This document shows positions 12,533-23,981 of a stretch of DNA of 64,000 bases, in pieces. The DNA lies in NCBI GenBank assembly GCA_009192285.1, contig WBVU01000004.1:3184001-3248000 (forward strand), written 5' to 3'. The notes under the pieces are model-generated. The model was not told the origin of the DNA and did not search any database. It saw nothing but the letters and a program-made list of their open reading frames with translations. A program made the position numbers and the translations under genes. The first letter of the stretch is position 1. Each line of letters starts with the position of its first letter. The DNA comes from Morchella semilibera. Its lineage: Eukaryota > Ascomycota > Pezizomycetes > Pezizales > Morchellaceae.

Positions 12533-12720
12533 CACGCCAAGCCGCAGATGTTGTTCGTCATCGCAACCTAACCAGGAATCAAGAGACAACAGCTCCAGTA
12601 CCCTTTTTCGATTTGATTCCAAAGAACACAACACAACCCCCCACGTACCGATCACTTGCATATACACAGTTGCTTAAAGAAGATCTAGAACGGCTCAGGA
12701 ACAAAGAAGGAAAGAAAGAT

Positions 12721-13777
12721 ATGTCGTTCGACCGTCTCCCCTCTCTTGAGGCCCAGCCTACGACATCTCACTCAACGGGGTACTCCGATTCCCCAGAGTT
12801 TGACCGGCTCACAACCCAGCTCTCCTCAAAGCTCTTTAAGCTTACGAGTAATATCTCGACGTTAAACCGTGAGCTGAGCTTAGTTGGTACGAAAAGAGAT
12901 AGCGAGAGCCTTAGGGAGAGGGTTAAGAAGCTTCTCGATGAGACTAGGGAGGGTTTTAAAGCTGTTGGGGAGGGGGTAAAGAGGGTTCAGAATTGGGAGG
13001 ACTGCTCTGTAAGTTATGAAATTATTTCTTCAATAGATGACGCTGCGACGTGTAGCTTCCGGGAGGCATAATGCTAATATAAACATCATGATTAGCCCTC
13101 ACAACGCTACACACAAGAAAAGCTTTCCCGTGGGATGACATCTGCCCTTACAGACTTCCAGACAATTCAGCGGCTATCTGCCGAAAAAACCAGACAATAT
13201 GTGACTGCAGCACGGCAGGCGCAAGGCCATGTCAATGATGAAGGGATGCCCATAGATGACCTATCTTATTCCCCGAAGTCAGGGTCGGGTCAACAGCAGG
13301 TTCAAGTGCCGCTTGTTCAGCAGCAAATGGCACTTGCCGAACAGAGCGAGGTTGACTTCCAAGAGGGGTTGATTCAGGAGCGAGAGCAAGAAATTCGAGG
13401 GATCGAACAGGGTATCACAGAACTGAATGAGATCTTCAGGGATCTGGGGACAATGGTCACAGAACAGGGAGTCATGATTGACAACATTGAGCAGAACATC
13501 AGTAATGCGGCGACGAGCACGAAGGCAGCGTGAGTATTCTTTCATTGGAGTTATTTAGCCAAGGGAGGCGAGCTCAATGCTAATATCTTGTCTGTGTTCA
13601 ATAGTGATCGGGAATTAACTAGTGCGGCAAGATATCAAAAAGGCGCTAGAAATAGAGCTTGCTGTTTGCTTTTGATCCTGGCTATTATATTGACTGTTAT
13701 TCTATTGGCTGTTAGTATCCCTAATATCTCAGAGCCTATATATTCTAACATGGCCGTTGTAGATATTCCTCGGATGA
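12721..13777 (+). CDS. PEP12: Endosomal Qa-SNARE syntaxin, PEP12 type
   Basis: Model join(12721-13008,13096-13529,13605-13710,13763-13777), 280 residues. Pep12 is the t-SNARE of late endosomes/prevacuolar compartments and pairs with Vti1 and partner SNAREs. The N-terminus MSFDRLPSLEAQ is followed by an N-terminal helical domain. The SNARE motif covers about 180-245 and has the glutamine layer in DLGTMVTEQGVMIDNIEQN. A short linker leads to the C-terminal membrane helix CCLLLILAIILTVILLAIFLG. The last exon is only 15 nt; its intron has a textbook TCTAAC branch point and a TAG acceptor. If that intron is retained, the frame stays open for about 90 more residues. The start at 12721 was chosen over upstream in-frame ATGs because it gives the usual syntaxin N-terminus. 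Family call is secure; PEP12 rather than VAM3 is likely. Confidence 0.92.
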
Positions 13778-14734
13778 TACTATATATTGCCTTTCGTTGT
13801 GTTGGTATATGTAGGACGGTGCTTATTCATTACTTGTTTTGTCTTTTTGTCTGGTCCTATTTCAGTATTTTTGGGAAGAAAATCCGTGGGCTTTGTTTTG
13901 TTTTTCCTCTAGGGAGGAACCTGGGTTGCGTTTCAAGCATGCTATTGCCTTTCCTTTTATCTTTCCGTTTGAAATATTGGTGAAAGGGGGTGGGATTAAT
14001 AACTAGATGTCTTCTCCGCCACGATACTAGTACATAGAAAATGTATCACTAGGTTGTGATTGAGCCCTATGTGGAAAGAAAAGCTCGATCCCTATTTGAG
14101 CTAAAAATAAGTCTCTAGTAGAGTACATGTTCTCTTGGCCTGCATACTCTTTCGCTTGTGGTTAGGGTTATATTGAAGCTACCAGACACGAGTGAGCGGT
14201 TATGACTACATGTACATACGGTACTGTACTTGTGTACTTGTAAGGGTGGTTGTTAAGTCATGTACTGAATGCAGCCCATGGGGCTCTCTCCTTACCCACC
14301 CTCTTACATGTAGTTGCACATTGGAACGCCGAGGTGGGAGGCGGAGGGGGTGGGAGATTTTTCAGTCACTAACTTGACGTACAAAACTGGAACTGAATAC
14401 AGTAACGCATTTTTGGATCTTCACCATTCCATCAAATGCCATCTTTGAGTTCTTTCCCGCCACAGTTTAGTCTTGATCATTTACATGTACCTAGTACTCT
14501 TGCCTTAAAATAAAAGGGTAGGGGGCGTTGGGGGTTGTGTGTTGGTGTGGTCCTTTGGGAGGGTGCTAGGGTTCGCTACATGTAGACTGTCTTTATCATG
14601 TGTCATCATTGGCTGTTTGTTTCGAAGCCATCTACCCTATCACGTCCTCAACATCAATACCCATCAAAAATCATTTAGCTCCATCTACCGTTCATCCTCT
14701 TTGTTTCATATTCCCTTGTCTCCTTGCACACACC
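13778..14734. other. Intergenic region with a TACATGTA group
   Basis: This 957-bp gap holds the PEP12 3' UTR and the promoter of the next gene. TACATGTA occurs at 14207, 14305, 14482 and 14577. No gene is recognised. Confidence 0.5.
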
Positions 14735-16829
14735 ATGTTACGTTCTCCTGTTCTCCCAACGCGTCGTAAGGCAGTAAAGACATACGGGAAGACTTCTCGT
14801 CCCAAAGCAAGTTCGTTCAAAGTGTTTCAAGACGTCGTCAATAAGGAGAAAAAGAGCTGGCCAGGTAAGGATCGGTCATCTCTATATATTATCTCATGCG
14901 TGCCCCTGGTTTGATAAACCTTACAGTCCTACGAGGGACCAATGACTTTAATAATTCTGGTGACTGATCGCATACTATACAGACATACCCTCCTCTCCTC
15001 CCGTCGTTGGACAGCAGGTTTCTGGCCCAATATCTGGTATAGACTTAACGGGCGATCTTGATGATCCATTTGCGGACCCTCCATCTTTACCCTTACTTGG
15101 GCATAGGATCGACCCTCAATCAAGTCTCCAACTAGTAAATGGAGCAAAAATTGCAAACCCTACAGCCTCTCACCACAATGATAAAAGAGCATTTAAAGCT
15201 ACAGCTTTAAGAGAGAAATCGACAAACCACCCAATTCTGGTAAAGCCAACCACATCTAGGGAAGCCTTCGGATCTGCTACCGCACCTTTACTTCGCCAAA
15301 ATTCGGAGAACCATCGAAAGAAAAAACAAAGATTCGATAATACTCCAAGGGTTATACATGACGCAAAAACGCCGCTACGTCCTCGAAGATATAGGTATCT
15401 AAAACTAACAGGCGGGGAACAAGACCCTCTAACAACTCAATCCCCTACCAGGATAAGAGGATATATCGTACCAGAAAACGAATCAGATAGAACACACAGC
15501 GAGGGGCCCACATCACTAGGGGCTTCAGGCATTGATATGGATGATAGTGCTAGTGCTACACCAGTGACTTGGGTTCGTGAGAGGGCAAGGGACATCTTTA
15601 ATGAAACAAGGAAGGCAGCTGGAAGCATTCTCGGAGTTAAGCCATCAAGCGCTAAACGTAGAGAGCAAAAGGGTGAACTTTCTAAGAAGGGCTCTCGTGG
15701 GGTTATGAACACTCATCCGCAGGTGGTGCAGGGGGGGGATGTAGACTTTAGGGCAGGCCATGCTAATGGCATTTTCAGTAAACACAAGGGTGACGTTAGT
15801 CTACATAAGTTTTCACAGGAACCTCATTCTCAACCAGAAGATCACCAAAACACGGGTTCTAGAAACGAGGGGTCCCTAGGTCTTCATAGAACGGCTGATC
15901 CTAGCCGCCGGAAGAATTTATGGAGATCGGAGAATATCCAGGATTTACTAATGATAGGATCTGTGAGAGTGCAATACACAAAAAAACAGCAGCACAACAT
16001 CCCCGAATACCCCACAGGAAATGAAGCTCCCAGTTCGTTCCAGACTTCTGTTAATATCAGTCCGCAGGGGAGCGTATATGCCCCATCAGACAACGCAATG
16101 CTTTCATCAAGTCCATTATTTAAATCGACCCCTAAAAAGGAACGTTACCATCTAGGATCTAACAAGCACCCATTTTACTCCGATGCCGACTCTTTCAAGG
16201 GCGGGGATATGGAAGGATTGTTAGATGAAGGATTACACGACGAGGGTAGTGAAACCGCAATTCGTGACAAAAACGAATTGCTTAACCAGAGTATTGAATA
16301 TGGAGCAGAAGAAAAGAGGGATGCAAGGTTTACAGAACAAAAATATCTGATCCTACGGGCTGCATCCTCTGAGGATGAATTTTATCAAGCCCCATATGAG
16401 AAGGGCGCCACAGAGCATGGAGGGGGCCATGAGCGGGGAGGCATTGCTGAGGATTCTTATAAAAAGAAAAATACAAAAATATCGAATGTGGCGCCTGCCA
16501 CCAGTACCATCGACGGTGGCTCTCAAGATGGGTTAAATCGGAGGCGGAAACACGGTAAAGATATCATTCACGTTGGTGACTCAAGAACAAGCAAGCATGT
16601 ACAAAAGAATCCAAAGGTTAAAGGAGAAGCCGGTGGAGCTGGGAAAAAGCCCCACAGGGGTAACCGGGCAAGAGTCCCCTTAAAGAAAAAACCAAGCGGA
16701 AGAATTGGCAAAGGTGGACTCAACAAAGAGGCCGGAAAACAAAAGCCCTCCAGGGGTTATGAAAGACTAGATGATGACGATGATGATATGGATGAATTGC
16801 AGATGGATTTGCCATCTATGATGATTTAG
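14735..16829 (+). CDS. Uncharacterised disordered basic protein with KTYGK N-terminal motif
   Basis: Model join(14735-14864,14983-16829), 658 residues. I do not recognise the protein. The N-terminus reads TRRKAVKTYGKTSRP, then an FKVFQDVVN segment and WPDIPSSPP. A basic TYGK-like start is, from memory, also seen in fungal WAPL cohesin-release proteins, but the helical-repeat WAPL domain that should follow is absent. The rest is low complexity: Lys/Arg-rich patches (RKKKQRF, RGNRARVPLKKKPSGR), acidic stretches, and an acidic end DDDDDDMDELQMDL. No membrane segment or signal peptide is visible. The composition fits a nuclear, chromatin-associated protein; that is inference. The intron is GT-AG, 118 nt, and the two exons stay in frame. 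Confidence 0.75.
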
Positions 16830-17529
16830 ATTGGTGGTTACGTTTACTACATCCTTAAGTTGATGCTTGGGCTTTTGAACTGCTGCAAATTAGCTGAAGG
16901 CTTCTCTTCTATTTTACTCCGGACTAGATGTTGCTTTCTCTTTTACTGATCATTGAGCTTTTACATAGATCTTTACCGGAGGTCACACTACATGTAGGCC
17001 GGTACACGTGCTGGATACATGTATATTAGCTACTTTTGCTATGGTTGAGGACACAAATTTGCTTTCATACACAATATAATCTCTAACTCCCAGTGGGAGA
17101 AGTCGACCAATTGGAGTACGGGCTGGTCGGAGATATTGTGCAGTTTCACAAGCATAAAGTCCCAGTCCCGCTCCGGGCCGTATGCTACCACTGATCTAAT
17201 TTTGATCCTGGCTTTGTGTATCCTCCCTGGCTGGAGTATGGAGGTCCGATAGGTCCTTGCCTAAGGTGCATATTAATACATATACCTACAGCCTACGATC
17301 TTTAATATTACAAAATCATCAACAGCTATCTCGGCCAGACCTCCCACCGTGTAACTATAATTGTGGACCCTTCCTCAAGTAGCCACAAGCTTTCGTGCCG
17401 CATTTAGCTTATTTACCGTTTCTTTTTTCGCTCCAAGAGATAGGTGTTTTTTTCTTTTTTCTTTTTCTTGTAATTTTTTTTCCTTTTGGCTAAGGCCCTG
17501 ATTGTTCGCTAAAGAGGTCTTAGATATTT
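16830..17529. other. Intergenic region with convergent 3' UTRs
   Basis: This 700-bp gap separates convergent genes. TACATGTA occurs at 16989-16996 and 17016-17023. A T-rich tract runs at 17445-17485. No gene is seen. Confidence 0.5.
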
Positions 17530-18147
17530 TTACCGAACGGAACAACCGGGAAAGATGCTATAAGAGAACAAGTGAGAAACTAACCCATGAAGCTTTTGAA
17601 GCTCCGGCACCGGTGACCTGGAGATATATATGGTCAACAAGGGCACCTCCCTCTTCTTTGGCAGTACCCTCTCCACAAGGAGAGCGTACGGATCCTCCTC
17701 CTCCCCCGCCTTATTCCCGTCACCACCTGTCCTTTTCTTTTTCTTTTTCTGCCCCTGCTGCGTTCCGGGGAGATCGTTTGTCACACTTGATAGGGCCGTG
17801 TACTGGTACCATTGTCCGCCTTTTTCGCTGATGCGGCGCTTGACGATCTCAGCTACCGTGATCGCCTTGGAGGCGGTGGCGGATTTTGAAGTAATTGAGA
17901 CGGCGGGGAAGTCGGAGGTAGAAGAAGTGGAAGCGGTAATGGTTGAGACTGTTGTTGCAGTTGCAGTTATAGGGTTGGGGTTGGGGTCAGGCCTGGAATC
18001 CTCATGCTGCTCGGGATAGAGCTTGGAGAGACATTGGTCAACTTTTTTTATAATGGCGGAGGCAGATGTGATGTTGACAGTCTGCACATCACGAACGGGA
18101 GCGGGGAGGGCATCAGCAGCAGGAGAATCAGCAATGGGCTTATCCAT
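17530..18147 (-). CDS. Alba-domain nucleic-acid-binding protein (RNase P/MRP-type subunit candidate)
   Basis: Single exon as called, 205 residues starting MDKPIADSP. The segment NITSASAIIKKVDQCLSKL and, further on, KAITVAEIVKRRISEKG followed by QYTAL fit the two Alba-fold helices and the edge strand. Alba proteins bind RNA or DNA; in eukaryotes they include the Rpp20/Rpp25 (Pop7/Pop6) subunits of RNase P and MRP. A Ser/Thr/Ala-rich spacer splits the fold, and a KKKKKR patch precedes the last strand region LLTIYISRSPVPELQ. The start was placed at the Met that begins the conserved-looking part; the open frame continues upstream to 18462 without obvious conservation. The extreme C-terminus could instead be spliced: a GT in the HG codon pair and a later TAAG would give a different short tail. 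Confidence 0.6.
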   Translation of the reverse strand: MDKPIADSPAADALPAPVRDVQTVNITSASAIIKKVDQCLSKLYPEQHEDSRPDPNPNPITATATTVSTITASTSSTSDFPAVSITSKSATASKAITVAEIVKRRISEKGGQWYQYTALSSVTNDLPGTQQGQKKKKKRTGGDGNKAGEEEDPYALLVERVLPKKREVPLLTIYISRSPVPELQKLHGLVSHLFSYSIFPGCSVR

Positions 18148-19517
18148 AGTTACTGTAAGGAATGGAAGGAGAGTGGGGGAGGAGGAGATGTGCACAAGAG
18201 AAGAAAGAGTGTTTGGATTCCCCCCACGAGTAAACACTACATGCATGAAATTATTCTCTTTAACGATGCTGCCAAGCCAATGATCGACTTGCGCATGGTC
18301 GATCTTCCACGAACGGGTAGTGGCTGGGCAATAATGCCCAGGATGGATTGTGCGCGGAATTGGGATGAAACGTTCGCAGAGCTGGTGAGTAGGGGTGGCG
18401 TGTGCGAGTGAGCGGTGTTCAGCGCTCGGGCCTTTCTGAGGAGGTGTGGGAGGACGAGTCACTTATTCGGGAGGGTAAGGAGGGGGGGCCGGGCAACTGT
18501 AGGTACACTGCTGCCACTATCGATGTGCTGCTGCACTGTGCAGGCACTCATTTTTTCCTTTTACATGAAGTTGCCAGAATTACCCCTACCACCTGTAGTA
18601 CCTCTAACTCTACTCTGGCTACATGTACTTGTAGACAGGCCCCCGGATAACTTGTAGTGAAACTGAAAGGAAAAAAAAACGGGTAGGTAGAGACTGGACG
18701 AACAGGCAGATCATACCTGCTTGCTTGCCTTCGGGTTTCTCTGCGACTAAAATGAGTGAAATGCACGCATTCTGGGCGTGCATTTTCTCTTTGTTCGTGC
18801 GTGCACGGTGCGTCGGTTCGGCTGCGTTGGTTGCTCCGTTCTGCTTGTACCGGATACAGTACTTTCCATGGTGGAGGGGGGGAATTATGTTGAGAGAAAA
18901 CGGGGAAGGAGCATTGTGTGTGGAGTATTAGGTAGGTGTGTCTAGGCCTGGGTCTCCCAGCTACAGACTCGTGCGTGCTCCTCTTCCCGAGCGGTTGCTG
19001 CTGCTTGTTGCTGCAAGCTACGGTCCACAACCACGAACGAGAACGAGTGATAGGGTATTCCGCATGCAAATCACAAGCATCAATGGGCAGATTTTCCCAA
19101 TCTTTGTGGATACATGAAACACTTTTTTTTTTCCCTGTTACCTGTGAAATCTTTCCCCGCGTTTTCTGGCACCCCTCCATTGTTGGCTGGTCATTCCTCT
19201 CCTCCTCCTCGATCCTTCTCCTCCTCCGCTTTGTCGAGAAGCGGGCGTTGACACGTCGACGTCGGCCTTCCGTAGTAGTATCAAGCACAAGCAGCACAAG
19301 AAGGCAGGCGGAAGAGGAGAAGAAGAGGAAGAAGAAGAGGGGGGATGGAAAAGAGGCAGCAGAAAACTGCAAGATCATCGAGGAAGCAGATGCTCTATCA
19401 AGTATCAAGCACAAGCAGCAACTGGGCCAGTGATTGTTCTGGGGGCCGTCTATTGTAACAACCTATTATTCTTATTCTCACCCTCACCCTCCATCGTTCT
19501 CCATTCCAATACCTGCC

Positions 19518-19560
19518 CCACCACCACCACCACCACCACCACCACCACCACCACCACCAC
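19518..19560. repeat. (CCA)n microsatellite
   Basis: About fourteen perfect CCA units, followed by an imperfect extension (AACCACAACC). It is not within a supported coding exon. Confidence 0.9.
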
Positions 19561-20785
19561 AACCACAACCAACATGTCTTTCGTAAATTCTCATATTCTC
19601 GACGGGTTTGATATCATCTCTCCCTCTCTCTCTCTTTTTTCTTCCGGATGTCGTACATGTAAGGGTGCTAGCGGGGGGAAACATCCAACCGCTGAATAAT
19701 CTTAAATGCTCCCTTGCTGTCCATCTGTTTCTGTCTGCTTCCCCAACGATTTGTTTGTAATTAGGGTAAGTATATTCTACATGTAGTGTGAGTGTTTCCC
19801 TAGACACCAACCAACAACCGCTGCTTTCCATGTCCAGGTAGAGAGCACATGTACCTACCTACAGCCTACAGGGCCAAACGGAGCCTGTCCCTTCCCTTCC
19901 CTTCTTATTTGGCTGCCCTTACCATGGTGTTCTATCTCCATGAATCCACTCGCCGCTCGAACCCTTAAATCCTGCAAGGTGGTAGTCAACGTATTAAACT
20001 CCCTTGCTTAACCTCTGCCTGCACGCACACCTAATGTCATGTAGGTACTTGGATAGGTAATACTCACATACATACATGGTACATATCACTGCCACTTCCT
20101 CACTTACATAGATATGTAGACAGATAGGTACGGTACTCATACCTAAATACCTACCTTCCCTACTTTCTCGATGATCGATAGATTCCGGGATATCAAAGAC
20201 ACAATGATCCATAGATAGCAGTTCAACCACACACATTATTCAAAATAGCTTGTATAATATAATATAGCTTCCTAGCCACTTACCTCAGCCCCCCGCAGGC
20301 ATTCACTCATTCACTCGAGGGCGTAGGATCTGTAGCGCCAGATCTACTGTACCTACCTACTTCATATTTACTTTTACTGCCCTGCCTGCCTGCCTGCCAC
20401 TACTACTCATACTACTACATGTAAATACTACTCGTGTCTATCACAACCCTGTCGCTCACAACTTTACCTGACGCTTTGATCCTCCTTAGGATCCAACAAC
20501 TCTTCTCTCAAACAACTCTTGCTTGCTTTCCTCCCGCATTTATTCTTCCCCTTCTCTTCCTCCCCCTCCCCCTCCCTTCTCTTCCTCTTTTCTCTCCCCC
20601 CCCCCCCCTTTTCATCTTGCTTCTTTCTTCCCTCTGGCTCTGCGCTTTTTGTACCCTACTATTTGTGCTGCACCCAGTTATATTTATCCCACCCCCACCA
20701 TCTATCTGCTTGCTGTCGGTGCCATCAATAATATAACAGCTGCTCAGAAGCCTGCCTTGCAAAGGTAAACTTTAAATTTTGCAAT

Positions 20786-20822
20786 AAAAAAAATAAAAAA
20801 TAAAATAAAAAAAATAAAAAAA
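20786..20822. repeat. A-rich (A4-8 T)n simple repeat
   Basis: A-tracts of about four to eight bases are separated by single T, upstream of the AHC1-like coding region. Such rigid dA tracts often exclude nucleosomes; that role is inference here. Confidence 0.75.
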
Positions 20823-21221
20823 TCCAGGGAGGGAGAGAGAAGTCGCGCGCACTCTCACTCACACACGTCAATCGCCAACGTCAGTTCCCCCCCCCCGTCC
20901 TGATTGAAAGCTTGGAAAAAGGGAACGACAACCACGACAACCGCAACCGCAACAACTACCGTCGCCGCCGCCGCCGCTGCTGTTGCTGAAATAGCGACGT
21001 CAGCAACGTAAATACACACCTCAACAACAACAACTCCGGCATCAACTAGCAACTACACCCCGCGCTCTAATAATCAACAACCCCCTCCTCTCCCCCCAAC
21101 AGGACTCACACTTTAATAGGCGTCCCACCCCCCCACCAAAGTACAACCTTCGGACAACTTCGTCAACCCCCCCCCTCCTCCTCCGGTTTCATCCTAAACG
21201 ACCCGGCATATCTCGAAGCTT

Positions 21222-23981
21222 ATGGCGGCCACTCCTGCTGCTGCGGCTAGAGATCCACCACCGGCAGAAGTCCGGAGAAGGATATCGAAGACCGGCGGCG
21301 GCGCCGGTCCAGCCCGCGATGCAGCCGAGGAGAGGCCGCCTGTGAACAAGAAGGTGAAGCTAGCATATCCGGGGACCGCCACTGGGGTTATCAACTCTGC
21401 AACCGAGGAGACGCCGCGGTTTGTTGGAGGGGATTGGAGGATGGGCGGAGATCGGGTGGCACCGCAACACAATAACCATGCCCCTCCTCCCCCGCCTACA
21501 GCTGGTCTAGCAACGGCAAATATTGGAGCGAATACGACTGGAAGGGCGACGCAGACGACGGCGCAAAGATTCTTAGGTACAAAACTACTTACTTTTTCTT
21601 TTTTCTCACTTTCCTTTTTCTTTTGCTACTATTATTGCAGCTACACAAAGCAGCATCGTTTTAATATCGGAAATAAAATATACTACATTTTTTATATTCC
21701 TAAAAACAAAACAAATATTACTATTTATACCACTTTGCGGCTTTGCTATTTTATTTACTTGCGTATATCTGCTGCTGCCCAGAGGAATGAGAGAGAGAAA
21801 GAAAAAAAGAAAAAAAAAGAAAAGACCGCTTTTGAATGTTGGCTAACACCACATCAAATTGGAAAAATGAAATAAAAGATCCCAAAAGTCTCCAAAATCT
21901 TCGCGAAACAATTTCGCAGCAGTTCGACATCGAGATTCTCCTAAAACACCGAGAACTGGGCCTTATCGAGCAAGAAATCGCCAAAACGCAAATCTGTATC
22001 GAGCAGCTTCGGCGCTGCACCATAAAGCCCTATCAATCCCCTGAAAAATCACTCGAGCCCTACATCCCCGATGCGAAGGAGCTGGAGAATGGTCCCCCGG
22101 ATTACTCACCGCCACATTGGAGTGTGGTCAATGGCCCGTACACAAGACATTATCAGCAGTGGTTGCTGCCGGATCCTACATTTGATGGATATGGACCCGA
22201 GGGCCCGCCAGTAGTTTTGCCCGCAGGTAAAAGTACTCGGAGTCAAAAGACCGTTGAGCCGACTCAAACATACACCGTAAGCGGTCGACCTCAGAGACAA
22301 AGTGTGATGAAGGTGCAGGCAAGAAGTGGCACGGGCGTACAGCAGTGTCTTTTCCGAAAGAGCGATGGCACCACTGTCAGGTATGTTTCCTTTTTCCTTT
22401 TCCCTCTTCTTTAGAGGCCCCCAACCTCCTATTTCGGGACCGCCGATCTATTACCGTTTTGCGAAGATTGGCTACGGAACTGACTTTATGGGGAAATAAA
22501 GGCTTGAATGCCTTGATTGTAAACGAAGTGATTTCAGCTCTGCTCAGGGGTTCATCAATCACTGTCGTATCGCGCACCAGAGGGAGTATGCGTCTCATGA
22601 GGCTGCGGCGCTGGCTTGCGGACAGCCAGTAGAGGAGACGGAGGAAGGTTTCGCGCTGTACCCCAGAAATCCGGTAGACCCGCCATCAAGGAATACCCGC
22701 CAGACACAGCAGGCGATTTCACCGCAATCATCTTACAGCTCTACGCCTCGGGGAAGCATTTCCGGTCCCTCTGGGGCTCCTGTCCCTGGTCTGCCACCCC
22801 CAAAGGTTGCTCCAACGCCAAAGAATAAGACAACTGCAGCGCAACGAAAGACTGGGAACCGTGGGACAAGGGCAGTTATGACGACTGCTTCTAGACCGGT
22901 AGAAGGGTCCCGGAGACCGCCTACACCGCCAATAGATGCTCTGACATTCAAGACACCACACCTCGAGGGGCTGTTAAAAAGGAAGAAGATTGAGGTTGAT
23001 TTGGCGACGATGGTGAAGGAGGTGAAGGGGCAGAGAATCAACTGGGACGATCATGCCTCTTCAGAAGAGGATGATGATGAATCAGACCAACCCGAGGCAC
23101 CAGTATCGTCGGGCAAAGATACTGACGGGGATACTGTTATGACAGATGGCCCTGCTGAGAGCGAAGAGTCTAAACAAGCTCGGAGCCCCCTGGAAACAGA
23201 AACACACACTGCGGTGGTTGCAGCTCAACCTGAAAGCCTAACTGTGGCTTCTGCTCGGAATATGTCAAGAGATTCACCAATTCCATTCAGTGCGCAACTA
23301 CCATCGCCACCAGAACCCAAAACCCAAAAACAGCCGCCGCCGCCAGCAATTGATACAAGTTTTGGTCACCCGAAGCAAGCATCAGCGATGATGCAATCTC
23401 CAATCGAGGAGAAAAAACCCTTGTTGGGCCTTACCGGGATGGGCATGGATGGAAGCTATGATTACGATGCATCCTCTAGTGACGATGAAGATGGATACAA
23501 GAGTGATGCAGATGTTCACGAAGACGTCGAAATGGAAGTTGAGAGCGCGTCCAGTTCTAGCAGTATTGGAGACCACACCACTATTCACGATACCGGTTTT
23601 GGAATGCGCACTCCTCCCGTCCCGGTAGAGAGGATGGGCCGTTCGTCCAGCCCACAAAGTCCACGTCCTGTTGCCAGCCATGTAGCAGTTGTGGCTCCAA
23701 TCAGCCCCGCACTTTCGGTTGCGGCCGACGAAATTATGAGAGATATGGTGACTCCGGTTAGGCCTCTCATGCAGATACCTACGCCGTTGATGACGCCGAT
23801 CTCTCCCGCGGCGGCGGCGGCGGCGGCAAACAATTCGAAACAAGTTCGGTTCGTCATGCCAAACTCCAAGAACGGGATGCGCAAGAATCCTAGTGGCGTG
23901 TTGGAGACCGGTCTTGCGAAAATGAAGTCTGGAAATGCTAGGAGGCCAAGCGATGTGTTTGGCTCTCAAGAAAAAAGGTAG
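21222..23981 (+). CDS. C2H2-type chromatin protein, AHC1-like (ADA histone acetyltransferase complex candidate)
   Basis: Model join(21222-21576,21879-22380,22502-23981), 778 residues. Exon 2 encodes DIEILLKHRELGLIEQEIAK, a helix that with the following RRC matches the fungal AHC1-type family as I know it. Exon 3 opens with a zinc finger at about residues 289-312: CLDCKRSDFSSAQGFINHC then RIAH, followed by REYASHEAAALACG. The C-terminal half is disordered, with TPP motifs, acidic Ser/Asp clusters and a poly-Ala run, which suits a nuclear scaffold. Yeast Ahc1 is a structural subunit of the ADA acetyltransferase complex; the assignment here is family-level inference. Both introns use AAG acceptors, each the first AG after a good branch point (CTAAC and CTGAC); only these junctions restore frame and the finger. 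The start ATG was chosen as the first in the open exon. Confidence 0.78.

Larger units (their letters stand above)
10722..12720. promoter_or_regulatory. Divergent intergenic region upstream of STF2-like and PEP12
   Basis: This 2-kb region separates two divergently read genes. The STF2-like promoter lies at the left. At the right, within about 600 bp of the PEP12 start, are five TACATGTA palindromes (12158, 12250, 12262, 12379, 12398) and one TCACGTGA (12525-12532). No open frame here resembles a known protein. An in-frame extension upstream of the PEP12 ATG exists but is not conserved-looking. Confidence 0.5.
18148..21221. other. Long non-coding stretch with microsatellites, upstream of the AHC1-like gene
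   Basis: Three kilobases without a gene I can support. The left part holds the Alba-gene promoter. Further right are TACATGTA copies at 18620, 19654, 19778 and 20416. There are also a CCA trinucleotide run at 19518-19560, CTGCC repeats near 20384-20398, CT-rich tracts at 20540-20640 and an AAAAAAAT-like tract at 20786-20822. A GAG/GAA-rich purine tract at 19310-19350 creates long artificial open frames on both strands. The last 450 bp is CA-, GCC- and C-rich and is probably the transcribed leader of the AHC1-like gene. Confidence 0.55.

Noticed and set aside
18548-19414. 288-codon minus-strand open frame
   Set aside because: The composition is Arg/Ser/Pro-rich and follows GA-rich and CT-rich tracts. 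It overlaps another open frame on the plus strand, has no domain and no splice logic.
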